From Hydractinia symbiolongicarpus (Eukaryota; Cnidaria; Hydrozoa; Anthoathecata; Hydractiniidae), in the NCBI RefSeq assembly GCF_029227915.1, contig NC_079882.1, positions 10,850,001 through 10,914,000 on the forward strand: 64,000 nt of DNA, written 5' to 3'. A model generated the notes under the pieces. That model was given only the letters and a program-made list of their open reading frames with translations. It was not told the origin of the DNA and did not search any database. Positions 9,428-40,875 of this stretch are shown piece after piece; within the stretch, counting starts at the first letter, position 1; each line of letters opens with the position of its first letter. Made by a program: the position numbers and the translations under genes.

Positions 9428-9930
9428 ATGGTATGTAAATGTATCTATGTGTCCATATTATTTTTATGCGGAACACTTATTGGTGTGCCCTTTTTCCTGA
9501 GAAAAGGTTGAGGGAAATAAGAAACAAGGTTACTTTAAGCTAAATCATGACTTTAGACCTCCTACATTAGGCGGTGATGGGTACTGTACAAGTAATAGTT
9601 TATAGTGATTCCACTCTACTACCTATCACCATATGCAGCCAATAATCTCTGTTGTATAAGTTGTCATTTCATACTTTTTAGCCTCCTAAAAGACAATTTG
9701 GGGAATTTAAATGCCCGAAGTGCAATCGCCGATGGATGAGTGCGAATTCATGGTCAAACACTGGACAACAGTGTAAATCATGCAACACTAGGGTGTTACC
9801 GACAGACCTACGCCCATTGCAAAAAAGAAACAGTGAAGATGAAGCATATGAGTCACGTGATAGCCATCCCCAACATCTATGTGAGAAATGTAAACAACTT
9901 GGGAGTTTTTGCGGCGACATATTTTTTTAG
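9428..9930 (+). CDS. 3CxxC zinc-finger protein, ZAR1-like
   Basis: Two coding exons: 9428-9430 (the ATG alone, followed by the donor GTATGT) and 9682-9930 (acceptor TTTTTAG). The product is 83 residues, essentially one zinc domain: QFGEFKCPKCNRRWMSANSW, GQQCKSCNTRVLPTDLRPLQ, then HPQHLCEKCKQLGSFC. The three CxxC pairs (CPKC, CKSC, CEKC) with the preceding His-Pro-Gln and the last Cys match the 3CxxC finger of ZAR1/ZAR1L and related small cnidarian proteins. In vertebrates ZAR1 binds RNA and controls maternal mRNA in oocytes; here only the finger is present, so an RNA-binding role is inference. It is convergent with COPA, whose stop is 1.4 kb away. Confidence 0.75.
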
Positions 9931-11326
9931 ATAAAATATATGTGTCCGGTGCATTTTTTTTTATCGGTGTTAAAATATTTACCGTTCAGACAGATCAGTG
10001 GTTTTTTTTTATAAATAAATTAATAACGACAAATTGAGTTCTATCAATTATCAACAGAACTATAAATAGACAACATTTTCTTTGTTTCAGTGTGCCTGCA
10101 GGGTTCCTTTAGGTGAATTAAAAATTAAAACCGATATAGAAAGTCAATTGTAAAAAAGTGGGAAAACAATGACACATAATTAAATGTTTTTAGAAATATT
10201 ATTCTCATGGTTTTTAACGTTTTTATACAGGCAAAGATGGCTATTCGAAATTTACAAAGTAAGTTTTGAAAGCACAGCAAACACTGTTTTTAATTCTCGA
10301 CCATAGAGCTCTTTAAGATAAACCTGGGAACGAGAATGCCTGTATCTATTTTTAGAATACCTTATACATTATTCTTGCTTCTGCTGCACTTTAAGTAACG
10401 AAGATAATCTCTATCCCAGGCTCAGTGACCACCAATTAAAATTTAAATTTTGGGAAAAAGAGATCTGTCAATCTTGGAGAACAAAGCTTAGTGTTGTGAT
10501 GCCACAGCAAAACAACCTGGATTCAAATGATTTGTTAGATAGAAGTTGGCTAATTTTTTCAAAAAGACTTTTTCTACAACACAAAATGATAAGACACCCC
10601 AATTTCAAAAGTTCTCATTTTATGCGCGTCTGAGTTTCACATTTTAGAAACTCGCCGTTGGAATTCCACATGCTTTTTCAACAAGCAACATGAGTGGTAC
10701 AATTAAAACAACTTAGAAGCAACAGCCAGCCTAAAGGTAGTAAATAAAAAGGGAAAAATAACAAGTAACTAAAATTTGAAAAACCAGCAATAGGTTGTTT
10801 CCCAGAATTTCCTTCTTGTCATTCTAAGTCATTTAAATTTCATACGACAAGCGTGATTAAAAGTTTTATTTCGATCGGAGCACCAGTATATCTGGGCAAA
10901 CAAACAATTGAGCCTGTAAGGTTGTAAACTTGATCCAAGATTGTCCCTCAGCCAGAATTTTGTGTTGTTTATAAAAAAAAGTGTGTAGAGGGAAACGAAG
11001 AAGGGTAACGTTTTAAATCTAATTTATTCATCACGAATACAATATCTACCACAAAATAAACTGTACGAAATTCATTCCTGGAAAACAGATTTAATCAGAG
11101 TATTACTAAAGACGGTCGATTTAAAGGTGAAACTCTTCTGATACTTCATTTCCCTGAGTTAGACGAAAGAGGTCGGAATAAATTCCATTCATAAAATACT
11201 AAAAAATATAATTTATTCTAGGTATGCTTCGATTAACCTACACACGAGATAACGGCCCATCAGTCAAGAATCATTTAATGTTGACAACGCATGTCGTATA
11301 TATTTTATTCTGATGTTACACTGTGT
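9931..11326. other. Convergent intergenic region
   Basis: This holds the 3' flanks of the zinc-finger gene (+) and COPA (-). I see no open frame with family features, no RNA gene and no clear repeat. AATAAA/ATTAAA-type sequences occur but none is assigned. Confidence 0.5.
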
Positions 11327-25126
<13,800 letters not shown>

Positions 25127-26308
25127 GTCGCTCCTGTAGTCTTTGACTTCTCATATAACTACGAGGTTTTGAGCAATGGACAAATTACGGTCGCCTTTTC
25201 CTTACACGTCACCCGTAGAAGAAATACTGACCAAAATTTCAATTGTTGAGACCTGACTATCAAAATAATATACTTTTACTATAGTATTAGGAAACATTAA
25301 TACTTGTTTTTATGCGTTCTTGTTGTCAAACAGGTTATATATGAGACTTGCATAGGTTATATATGTGACTAATGTTTAATATTCTAGACCATAAAGTTAC
25401 GAAGAACACTGCACGTAAGTCCATCGCCTGAATATTTTCTACGGCTTGATACTACCTTTGGAGGACGTTAACATTCACTTTTCAGACCACATAAAATATT
25501 GTAATACTATTGGTCAGTTGCAGGCCAATGCTGCGTTAGCATTTTTTGATGCTTCCAGCAGGTTCGGGTACGGAAAGCGAAAGCAACGAGCCAAGCAACG
25601 GTTCTTCATCGGCCTGTTTTCTGTTTGCTTTGGTTTGCTTTTTCTTTCTGCTAAATTGTTTTTTAATAATTTGTACAGATATAAGTAGCTGCATTGTTTT
25701 TCCTCTTTTCTGCACTTTTTAAGGTTGCTATATAGCTAGCTAACTATATCTAGAGCTAGCATGGAAAACGGATGTTAACCGAGAATGATGATGATGATGA
25801 TAGCTAGAGAGCGTGTGATGCTAGACCATGCTACATGCTAGGCTTGCAGAGCCTTAATCCTCCTACAAACTAACTATAGGTTTTTTATTAGCCAATCATC
25901 ACTGTGGGAAAGGTTAAAGCTACTGTTGTAATCTAAAAGTTAAGGAGCAAATTTACAGATTATTGTAGCTACGTGCATGTATCCAGGCAAAAAAATAGCA
26001 GGCAAAAAAGAAGGACCGCATAGATGGATTCTATTGTGACATAATTTGTTTACTTTTCAGTAGTAAGCTTTTTGGCTTTGGCATTTGCGTGGCAGAAAAA
26101 GAAGATGCTGGGATTAGGTGAAGAGAGGTCTTTTTACACTGAATTTCTTCTTAAAACCATTATCCAGTGAGATTGATGTCTTCTAATTTATTTCAATTAA
26201 TATAAAGTCCTAAGAATGTGTGAGGAAACGAACTGATAATTTTGTTTGAATATATTATATTCAAACAAAAATAGTTGATTTTCATTATAATATCATTTTA
26301 GAAACAAA
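25127..26308. other. Divergent intergenic region between COPA and the SWIM-DDE gene
   Basis: Both neighbouring genes are transcribed away from it, so promoters for COPA (leftward) and for the gene at 26309 (rightward) should lie here. An acceptor-like TTTTAG ends 5 bases before AAAATGG at 26309, pointing to a 5' UTR intron. The stretch 26045-26160 resembles 23580-23660 in COPA intron 1. No open frame is convincing. Confidence 0.5.
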
Positions 26309-31253
<4,945 letters not shown>

Positions 31254-31350
31254 AATCTCATTGTTTGTTTGTACTGAGTTTTTTATGTATCGAAGATAAT
31301 AAGTTCATAATATTGAAAATTGTTTTCTTTAAATTAATTTCTATTCATTC

Positions 31351-32075
31351 CTGAAAAATATTCTTTTCGACCAAAAATTCAACGAAACACACAAACGGAG
31401 TGCGTATAGGCAATAAAATCATAGCCTAGTCTTCAATTCAAAACTTTTTCTCCTGAAAAACAGTTTTTCGACCAAAATTCAACGAAACAACACAAACGGA
31501 GTGCGTATAAGGAATAAAATCTTAGTCTAGTCTTCAATTCGAAAGTTTTTCTCCTGAAAAACAGTTTTTCGACCAAAATTCAACGAAACAACACAAACGG
31601 AGTGCGTAAAAGGAATAAAATCATAGCCCAGTCTTTAATTCGAAAGTTTTTCTCCTGAAAAACAGTTTTTCGACCAAAATTCAACGAAACAACACAAACG
31701 GAGTGCGTAAAAGGAATAAAATCATAGCCCAGTCTTCAATTCGAAAGTTTTTCTCCTGAAAAACAGTTTTCGACCAAAATTCAACGAAACACACAAACGG
31801 AGTGCGTATAGGCAATAAAATCATAGCCTAGTCTTCAATTCAAAACTTTTTCTCCTGAAAAACAGTTTTTCGACCAAAATTCAACGAAACAACACAAACG
31901 GAGTGCGTATAGGCAATAAAATCATAGCCTAGTCTTCAAATCGAAAGTTTTTCTCCTGAAAAACAGTTTTTCTCCTGAAAAACAGTTTTTCGACCAAAAT
32001 TCAACGAAACAACACAAACGGAGTGCGTATAGGCAATAAGATCATAGCCTAGTCTTCAATTCGAAAGTTTTTCTC
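31351..32075. repeat. Tandem array of a 101-bp unit, about 7 copies
   Basis: The landmark CACAAACGGAGTGCGTA recurs at spacings of 101, 101, 101, 99, 101 and 120 bases; the last unit has a 20-base internal doubling of TCTCCTGAAAAACAGTTTTT. Units differ at few positions. The array starts about 100 bases after the stop codon of the SWIM-DDE gene. Confidence 0.92.
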
Positions 32076-32519
32076 CTTCGCGGAAGAATTTTTTGCGAAT
32101 CGAACCAAAGAAAAAATAATTAATTATCGATTTATTTTTTCCCCTCAATCCATTAAAATTCATCATAGAACATATTAGAATATTTCGTTCTTTTTTACTG
32201 TTTTGAGACTAGTGATGAACGCCCTTTTTCACTTCAACGGTAATATCCACATCATATATTATGTCTTTTATTGTACAGGGAGGTCTTGAAATACCTTGCA
32301 GGGTTAAAGTCTTTATGCCTCGTGCAATAAGAAAAAAATTATAGTTGACATTCACAAATACTTGTTATCAGTAGCATACTCACGTTTGTATTAAAGAAGA
32401 CATAGGTACCGCGCGCGTAGGGAAGAGAGCTATTTGTGATAATTTCGCGAAAATGTTTTTCGCGAATTGACCTATTGTGAAAAGTTTTGCAGAAGAAACA
32501 TTTACAAATAGCGAAATTT

Positions 32520-32560
32520 GCGAAAAGTTCTTCCATTAGCTCAATAGAAGAACTTTTCGC
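32520..32560. repeat. Perfect 14-bp inverted repeat
   Basis: GCGAAAAGTTCTTC at 32520-32533 is repeated inverted at 32547-32560 with a 13-base loop. It lies between the two tandem arrays. Confidence 0.85.
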
Positions 32561-32599
32561 GAATTAATTGATTACTTTCAGAACGGTATTTCTCTTCAT

Positions 32600-33330
32600 A
32601 TGTTTCATAGAGGCCTTTATTTCATGTGTATGGAATGATTGTTGTTCTGGGAATGTTTTCTAAAATGCTTTTTGTAGACATAAGTTGCTAAAACAACCGA
32701 ATCTCATATGTATGGATTGCTTTTAAAAACAGAAGTTCTCTTTAGAATTTGTTGTAAAGCCCTTGTTAAAAAATGTTATATTATTTCATGTGTATGGATT
32801 GATTGTTCTTCTGGGAATTTTTTCTAAAATGCTTTTTGTAGACATAAGTTGCTAAAACAACCGAATCTCGTATGTATGGATAGCTTTTAGAAACAAAAAT
32901 TCTCATAAATTTGTTTTGTAAAGGCCTTATTAAAAAATGTTAAATTATTTCATGTGTATGGATTGATTGTTGTTCTGGGAATTTTTTCTAAAATGCTATT
33001 TGTAGACATAAGTTGCTAAAACAATCGAATCGCATATGTATGAATTGCTTTTAAAAACAGAAATTTTCTTTAAAATTTGTTGTAAAGGCCTTATTTAAAA
33101 ATGTTATATTATTTCATGTGTATGATTGATTGTTGGCCTGAGAATTCTCCCTAAGTGCTTTGTATTGGCATATATTGCTGAAGCAACAGAATCTTACTCA
33201 GAAAAAAAAACAGAATTCCTCTTATAAATATTTTGCAAAACACTTGCAAAAAATGTAAACTTCAATTATGTGCATGGATTGCTTCTTGAAATAAGAATTC
33301 TTTAATGGTTTGGATAGGCATTGGTAGGCT
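32600..33330. repeat. Tandem array of a 164-bp unit, 4 to 5 copies
   Basis: TTCATGTGTATGGA recurs at 32621, 32785, 32949 and 33113 (spacing 164 each time), followed by the same order of blocks (GGGAATTTTTTCTAAAATGC, GACATAAGTTGCTAAAACAA). A last copy from about 33260 is degenerate. Confidence 0.9.
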
Positions 33331-36300
33331 GTAAGCAAATAAATAAACCATATGTAATTAGTTTTAATAATTTATCAAAAGTATAATTATATAATTTATA
33401 CTCTATTTCATAAATACAACGACTAAGTAAATATCAGTCAGAACAATATTAGACAAGGAAATATTTTGCACAACCACGTCTGTGGTAGTACAGTTAGGTT
33501 CATGCATCTTTTGCAGTTTTGCGATTTAATGTCAATAAAGCTGATGTAATTTATAATCACATTAGGTATGTCGCTCAAAACAGTTTCCAAATAAACTTTT
33601 GATAAACTTTTATTTTAGATCAAAATCACTAACTAAATTATTGTGCATAATGCATATTCATTCTATTGCACTTTCTAATATGAAATTTCACTAGAAATAA
33701 AAATGACAAACTAATAGAACAATTCTCTCAAATTTTGCACACAAGAATTGATAAGAATGTACAGATTTGGTAATATAAAAGGGTCCGACTATTGTGTTAT
33801 TAAGACTTTTTAAATTGAAATAAGAACAGACACTTTGTAGTTGAATTTGCATTGAGGAAAAAAAATAGACGAAATCATTTTATATATAAAATAGAACTTA
33901 AAAATGAAAAAAATGAAAAAACAGCACCAACATTCATCTACTAAAAAAGAGATTAAAAATTTAGGATAAAATTATAAATTTCACTTGTTTTAGGGATATA
34001 TCTCTACTGTCCTCGGCATCGTAGCTTTGGCTGTATATACTATAAAAAAATAAGTACACAACATGAAAAAACAAAAGCAGGAATTGGAACAATCTGTTAA
34101 AAAATATTTATGACTCTTGTATACTTTTTTAAACAAGTTATGTGAAACTTTAACAAATATACAAAGTTTCCTCAAAAAATTATTTTTTAACATTCACAAT
34201 CTATAACGAAGCATAAAATACATGATAACAAAATGGAAATTCATGTCTTCTTAATTGAGCAAACTTTCTCAGGTAAAACTTGAGCCTAAATGTTCTTGCA
34301 TTTAACATTTAATGTGTACAAAAAAACACAAAAACTCACACCCTAAAATACATTTTAATATATTTAAAATAACTAATATTTATTATAACAAAACAAATGT
34401 TCTGTCATAATAAAATTTTGAATTTAAAATTAAAAATCTGAATTAAAACCTGAATTTTCTTAGTTAATTTTATAACATTTTAAGTATATACAAGTCCCAG
34501 CAATTTGAGTATAACTTATTTGTTAGAGCCTGCTATTTAACTTTTCTGTCCAATGTTTATGTGTGCACATGAGTAAATAATATTTTAACACAAAATCATA
34601 ATATTTCTGTCACTATAAACTTACTTATTGCACCAAAGGACTTTCCCTTTGTTAGCAGCAACAACATGCTAGTTTATTGACTTTTCTTGACTACACACAA
34701 TGGGGCTTAAGCCATATTTTCTTTCCTATATTTATCACTCATTTTTAAAAGCTATAACCTCTTTCTCCTTTCTTTAGGTCATTCCACCCAAGTCCAAAAC
34801 ATTCTTTGTTTCCTTTTCTATTTTTGTTATTGAAATGCATACTTAACTGGAATATCAAATTTAAGTGCCTATCAAACATATCAACACACTAAAAGTAAAC
34901 TGGCATTAATTGAGGGTAGCTGCCATGCTAAAAAGCTAACATTTAAAGTTATTAATTTCGCAAAACATCAACTAAAGTAGTATTGTTACAGATAGGTAGA
35001 AATAAAATTAATTTTTTAATTTTTGGCCAGCTATACCTTTAAATGATTTGCCAATGTTTACAAAAAGCTTTTTGTATACATGAGCATGCTTTCTAATACG
35101 TAAAAAAAACAGAACCAAATAAGGTATATAAAATGCCTACTAAAGAAATTTATACATTTTTTAAACACAGTGTCTGTACATGTATATTGAAAGCAGTTCT
35201 AGAGTTTGTATAGTAATATCTGAAGTCATCATATGCATGAAAGTTTTTTTTATGGTGAGATTGCCCGGAATTGACATTGACTTTGACTGTAAGGTGCAAA
35301 AAAACTTTTTCTGGGAGTTTTTTTTCAAATTTATTTTTTAGCAAAACTGGTCATGCATTCAAAATATGGAAACTAGAACATATTTATGACAGCCCAGCCT
35401 TATTTGAACTGGTATACTATAATAGAACACAGCATCCCTTTATGGTGCTACTTAAAATTGGCAGAAAAAAGGAATACCTTTATCACGGAATCCCTGATTT
35501 GTAGGCTTGGTCCAACTGGCAAATACACTTGTTTAGAGAACAAGAATTTTTGAGCATCTTATAGACGGTTTCCTTTGTGTACATTTCCAACATCAGGGTG
35601 TTTTGGAAAAAAATGGAAACGATACGTGAAACGAGGCCATCTTCAGTCCATTTATCCATACAAAGGCATTGGTAATACTATAAATGGATTCAAATAAATC
35701 ACAAGGCATCAATCTGCTCCAACGATGTTTCTGTGAGAAGAAATCCATACAAAAGATCTCTGTCTGGTCCAAGCTTAAGCATTTTTTCCCTGCCAGGCAG
35801 ATGTCAGAGTCAAAAAAGCTAAACACTAAAAGTAAACGAATAACATCAAATACTGCAACACAGATAGGCAAATACATACTTTTTAAAAATGTTAATTTTT
35901 ACGTACAGATACGGTAAGCTAGCTATTATAGCTAGCTACCACACATCCCGCAATGCCATTTAAAAAATATGTATATATTTTTCATAGCTATATATTCTAA
36001 AGTTTATCTGTCTATTGTTATCAAGTCAACAGAAAGTCAAAACATTAAATACGATGAAGAAATTTAGGAGTGTTGATGTTTGGAGGAAATACCCTGGCTG
36101 GCTTCTGTGCATGATATAAAATAATTTGCATACAGCTTATAGTAAATACTGCAGGGTAGCTAAACTTAACAATGATGGAGAAGAACCCTTAAGAATAATA
36201 CCTGGCACATTTCCCTTGCTATATTACCAAAATTTTCGTCAAAAATGCTAGACGGGAAGCAACTGTGTGCAAACAGAGCGGCCATTATGAGACAAATAAA

Positions 36301-36650
36301 GGCAACCAATCACACGCGCTCATACCGATACATTACGTCATTTATACATGGTCTGAAAAGTGAATGTTAAGTGTATGTTTGTGAGCATTAAGGCTATGGA
36401 ATTAAAATCTTCATATTTCAAAATGGCAGCGGCAGCTGTTGCCCCGTACAAGCAAAACAAATAACAACGAACAGTTGTTGTTCGCGTGTTGATGTGGGTA
36501 GATTTATTTAACCTATTTTTTTTGAGTTGTTCCCGTAAGTTTGTAAGTAAGGGACGTGTTTCTGCTCTACACTAGCTAATATAGCTAGCTAAGCTTTCCA
36601 TCTTTTCTAATAATTAGATAAACTATTTCCTTCAACATGTGTTTATGCAT
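33331..36650. other. AT-rich region without supported gene
   Basis: I see no exon with family features. Short open frames on both strands (for example 35271-35504 and 35593-35877) have no recognisable domains. The only promoter-like zone is 36290-36540: a GCGGCCATTATG motif, CCAAT, TTACGTCA, a later AAAATGGCAGCGGC, and a strong donor CCC-GTAAGT at 36535. It could be the first, untranslated exon of a rightward gene, conceivably RAB28; this is speculative. Confidence 0.35.
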
Positions 36651-37163
36651 GACACAAAAATATGTTTAGTTAGTGTCCTCCGACCGAACGTCTGTTGAGA
36701 AAAAAAAATGCACTGTTTTGATTTGGGTGTCCGAATTTCTAAGAGAAGGATAAAGCAAGCAAAGGAAAATCTAGCTACCAACATTCTTATCTTTTCTTCA
36801 AGTCACCTCACAACCACGACGCGATGTTTTTCTGATTATAATTTGCCTCTAAAATGAATCAGCGAGCCTTCTTCTTCCTTTTTGCGCAAGCCCTAGCATA
36901 CACTTCACGATAATTTTTGCGTTTAACAAAACGGCCTTTTTATGCAACGTAAGTAATGTTAATTTTTGCAAGGTGGGCGTTACACCAAATCTCTCGAGTG
37001 GCGGAATTTTGCCGACGTAAAAAAGGCCGATGAGGTAGTTTGAGTAGATGATCAAACATGACGGCACCTGTATTCGACTATGCGAGATGTTTAGGCAAAA
37101 TAATGTAACCGAGCGAACCTTTTCTGAACCCTCAAAAGGACACTAACCAAACATTTTTTTGTG
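36651..37163. mobile_element. Candidate MITE, about 510 bp
   Basis: The left end ACACAAAAATATGTTTAGTT continues as AGTGTCCT. The right end, read inverted, is ACACAAAAAAATGTTTGGTT followed by AGTGTCCT. That gives about 28 bases of terminal inverted repeat with few differences. No transposase frame lies between. Confidence 0.5.
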
Positions 37164-37486
37164 TTACGCCTTACACAGTTGACAGTGGGATCTTTCTCCA
37201 ATCAGTTTACTCTACCCTGGTTGGGGTAAATCACCTGATTGAGTGAGTCTACCATGTTCTACAATGTCAAAACAATAGACAAGACAATCACAAACAAACC
37301 AAATATATTACGTCCCTATGTTTTTGCATTGTGTTTCATGAGCTTACAATAATGTGGTATTGCTAAGTTATGATATGTAAAGACTACTCTTGAATGACCC
37401 TTTAGGAATGTGAAACCACATAATACACCTTAATCAAATTTTATATTTTTCGTAACTTTTGTGTTCAGTATGGTAGATTAGTATGC

Positions 37487-37771
37487 GTGTCAACTGGCCA
37501 AAAAAGCCATAAGTATGAGGGAAACCAGGCAGAATTAAGTTTCAGCCAAAATGAAGAGGGTGCCGATAAGCCACAAAGAGCCCGCATATATAAGGGCGAG
37601 TTCAGGCATCTTCTAAAAAAATTGGCGGTTGTCCCCCTGAAACCGCCCGGACTGGAGAAGGCGCTTGAAGAGAAAGGAGTTTTATATATAAGTTACAGTA
37701 CTGGAATCAGGACACCTAACATCGTTAGCGCGTATCATGCGCGACACGAACAATCCGCAATCCTATCATGA
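37487..37771 (+). CDS. Hypothetical small frame, unknown
   Basis: A 94-residue open frame (MSTGQKSHKYEGNQAELSFS at the start; RIYKGEFRHLLKKLAVVPLK in the middle; YISYSTGIRTPNIVSAYHAR near the end). Its base composition is clearly richer in GC than the surrounding sequence and the residue mix looks protein-like. I recognise no family and see no convincing splice partner. It lies just left of the foldback element and may be a relic of a mobile element. Confidence 0.25.
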   Translation: MSTGQKSHKYEGNQAELSFSQNEEGADKPQRARIYKGEFRHLLKKLAVVPLKPPGLEKALEEKGVLYISYSTGIRTPNIVSAYHARHEQSAILS

Positions 37772-39046
37772 CCATCGCCATAGAAAAAATGTGAACGAAG
37801 AGCTTTGCAATAGTCGTGATGTATAAAAAATAACAATGTTATCGCGACTGTCACTATTAATCGTGATTGTTGCGATGGATCGTGAATAACCGTGAATAAT
37901 AAAAATATTAAACAATAGATGTGTATAGCTAATCTTGTGTCTTTGTTTTTGTTTTTTTACATTTAAAAATTATTTTGCATCTTGTATTTTTATTAGAAAT
38001 TGGATTTTAGAAATGAGGTGACTCCAACTTAATTACTTGTTCTACGCGTGAAGTAAATAGTTACTTACTGCCTGTTAGTCTGCGAAATAAAAATAATTTT
38101 ATCGAGAATGTATAAATGCTCGGAACAACAAGAAAATAATAAAACAACAACGGAGGAGGGTGTAACGACAAGAATATTTTTCTATGTGTTATTAGCGAAT
38201 GTTAATTTAGCGATTGTCCGATTTAATGAAAGTTCATGGAAAAATAAAAATGTATGGTCGGAACAACAACAAAAAAATAATAATAAAAAATAACAACAGA
38301 GGAGGGTGTTACGACAACTGTTTTCTATGTATTTTTGCATAACGCACACAGTAGTTTATATTATTTAGTTGTAAAACGAAAAATAATAATTTGTCTCACT
38401 AAAAAAATGTAACTAGTACTCAAGGTGAAAAGATAAAGTTACTTGCATGTTAAAAAACTTGTTTTCAAAAGTTATGCAGCAAGTTTTTTTGCGTTGTTTT
38501 GAAAGCTGTACAGCAAGAATTATGCTTGTGCTGTTTCAAAAGTTATACAGAATATACCTGCGTTGTTTTGAAAGATATACAGCAGGTTATACTTAGGCTG
38601 TTTCGAAATTTATACAGCAAGTTATTATTTTCCCATTTAAAATAATAAAAAACAAAATTTATTTTAATAAAAAAGTTAAATGTTCTGTTAATGTTTTTTG
38701 CGCAGTCTTATAAGAAAATTAATATTAGTTAGTTCACAATATTTAAAGTCTTTCACGACATTAAAATTATTTATTTATTTCATAACGGAGGAGGGTGTTA
38801 ATGCGTATTTTACATTGTTTTAATTATTTTTCAAATATCGTTGGAAAAAAGATTTAATGATATTAATTATTTTTCCTAAATGATATCGACTAAGAAATTA
38901 AAGATTTTAGCAAGCAGCGTAATTTTTAACATATATTAATCATAACGAAGGAGGGTGTTACAATATTCATAATCTTTATTTTCACGAGATGGGATAAAAA
39001 TTTTTGTTTGTTGATATTTTTATTATTTTATTTATCGTGAAAGTTA

Positions 39047-39406
39047 GGGTCGGGTTGTTAATAAAAAGCCGAGTCAGTAAGTGGGAAAAAACCCGAAAAT
39101 TTTTTTTGCAAGATATATTTTTTTAAAAAATAAAAAAGTTTCGCAAGAAATTTTGCAAAATTGACTAAAACTTGCGAAAATAAATTCCCGTAAAAATTAA
39201 TCTTTATGGTACTCCTGTGGTAACTGACAGTTTACAGGGCAGCGAGAAAGGGTCTGCAAACGATGTCGAATGGCGCTATACTGTTTTGTGACCCTGTGAA
39301 CGAAATTACTTGCTTAGATCTAAAAGTCCCGGGAAAAAATACACCCAAATGACCGACTCATTTTTGCAGGGTCTTCAGGACGGGAACAATACATATTTTT
39401 TATATG
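39047..39406 (+). repeat. Dispersed repeat family, copy 2
   Basis: Same family and orientation as 24530-24825. It has extra sequence (CCCGGGAAAAAATACACCCA zone) absent from copy 1. It lies in the centre of the foldback-like element. Confidence 0.7.
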
Positions 39407-40153
39407 GCATAAAAAGAACTTTATTTTAGTGCTGTCCTAAATTGTCAAATAGTAGAAATATGTCAAAATAGCCTTTAGAACCATAACCATACTGATTAAA
39501 AAATATTACTTTGAATTCTGAGACCAGTAAAGATAATACACATAAAAACCATTTAGGAAAATAATAAAAACAAGGTGGAATACACTTGTCATAACACACT
39601 CCTCCGTTGTGAATTTTGAATAAATAATTTTAATGCTGCATAAAACTTTAAATATTGTCAACTAAACTATGGTCTGTAAAAAGATTTTGCACTAAAAGAA
39701 CACTCACATTTTTTGTCAAAATCACTTTTTATTATTATTATTTTAAGTGAGAGAAGAATCTCTAGCTGTATAAAGATGTAAAACAGCGCAAGTATAACTT
39801 GCTGCATACTAAAAGTTATTTATACATATATAACTTTTAAAACAACACAAGAATATTCTGTATAACTTTTAAAACAGCACAAGAATGATTCTTGCTGTAT
39901 AACTTTCAAAACAACACAAGAAGTATTCTTGCTGCATAACTTTTAAAAACAAGTTTTTGTGGATACAAGTATGTTTTCACCTTAACAGCTAGTTATTTTA
40001 ATAATTTAAAACAAGAGAACAAATTTATCCAAACATTTTTTATAATGAGACAAATTATTATTGACGCAAAAAATACATAGAAAAATATACTTGTCATCAC
40101 ACCCTCCTTCGTTATTTTTTTATTATTGTTTTTGTTTTTACCATACATTCTCC

Positions 40154-40512
40154 TTAATTGCTGACAACGCGCAGGGAAAAACAACAATAAAAACTGCAAG
40201 TTTGGCGGATATGAGGGGTCTCGGAGGATATGTGTGTACTGTATCTAATTGTAACAGAGGTCAACAAAGACCACAACAAACTGTCTAAGACAGTTTCTCG
40301 TAAATGTAGTGTGGTCAACAAGGATCACATAAACAAACTGTCAATCAATATAAGTAAAACAAACTGTCAACAAAGACAGGTTCTAAACAAACTGTCAACA
40401 AAGACAGGTTCTAACAAACTGCCAACAAGGACAGCTTAAGATTGATAGTTCATGAATAGCAAAATATTACTTAAGAATACCAGCATGAGTTTAAAATACA
40501 CAACACACCCCC
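40154..40512 (+). repeat. Split direct repeat B, outer copy
   Basis: 359 bases starting TTAATTGCTGACAACGCGCA, repeated with essentially no difference 721 bases later at 40875-41233. Confidence 0.93.
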
Positions 40513-40670
40513 TCGACCCTGTCTTTCAGACCACATGAACGCAAAGTAAATATATATACAACGTATACAAAATATATACATCTCCCGTGTATAAATGTCC
40601 TAAAAATATTCACATTGAATAAAACCTAATGAACTAAACAGTAAAAATGCCCTGACGGGATGGGTGGGCG

Positions 40671-40875
40671 GTAAAACCACAACTACTGTTGGCTAGCACG
40701 AGCGAAAGAGGAATCGTGGAGCGAGACCGTGACTAAAAGAGCCGAACGAACAAAGTGAAGATTAGAGCCCAGGCCTGTGAAACTAAGATGGCAACCACAG
40801 CTACGCGCTACCGTACTAACGCCAGTCCATGTCGTTTAGCAAAATTAACTAAAGTTAAGTAAACTTAACTACCTT
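40671..40875 (+). repeat. Split direct repeat A, inner copy
   Basis: About 204 bases starting AACCACAACTACTGTTGGCT, repeated at 44727-44928 with only a few differences (for example one A/G change and a two-base length difference near GTTTAGCA). It abuts repeat B at 40875. Confidence 0.92.

Noticed and set aside
31351..33330. Regularly spaced repeats resembling a CRISPR array
   Set aside because: Whole units of 101 and 164 bases repeat without unique spacers, and the setting is an animal genome; they are tandem repeats.
35271..35877. Overlapping open frames on both strands
   Set aside because: No domain, no splice context and ordinary AT-rich composition; probably chance.
40230..40439. Identical 69-residue frames in the two B repeats (also 40951-41160)
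   Set aside because: Identity is explained by the direct repeat itself; Asn/Gln/Lys-rich text without domain features.
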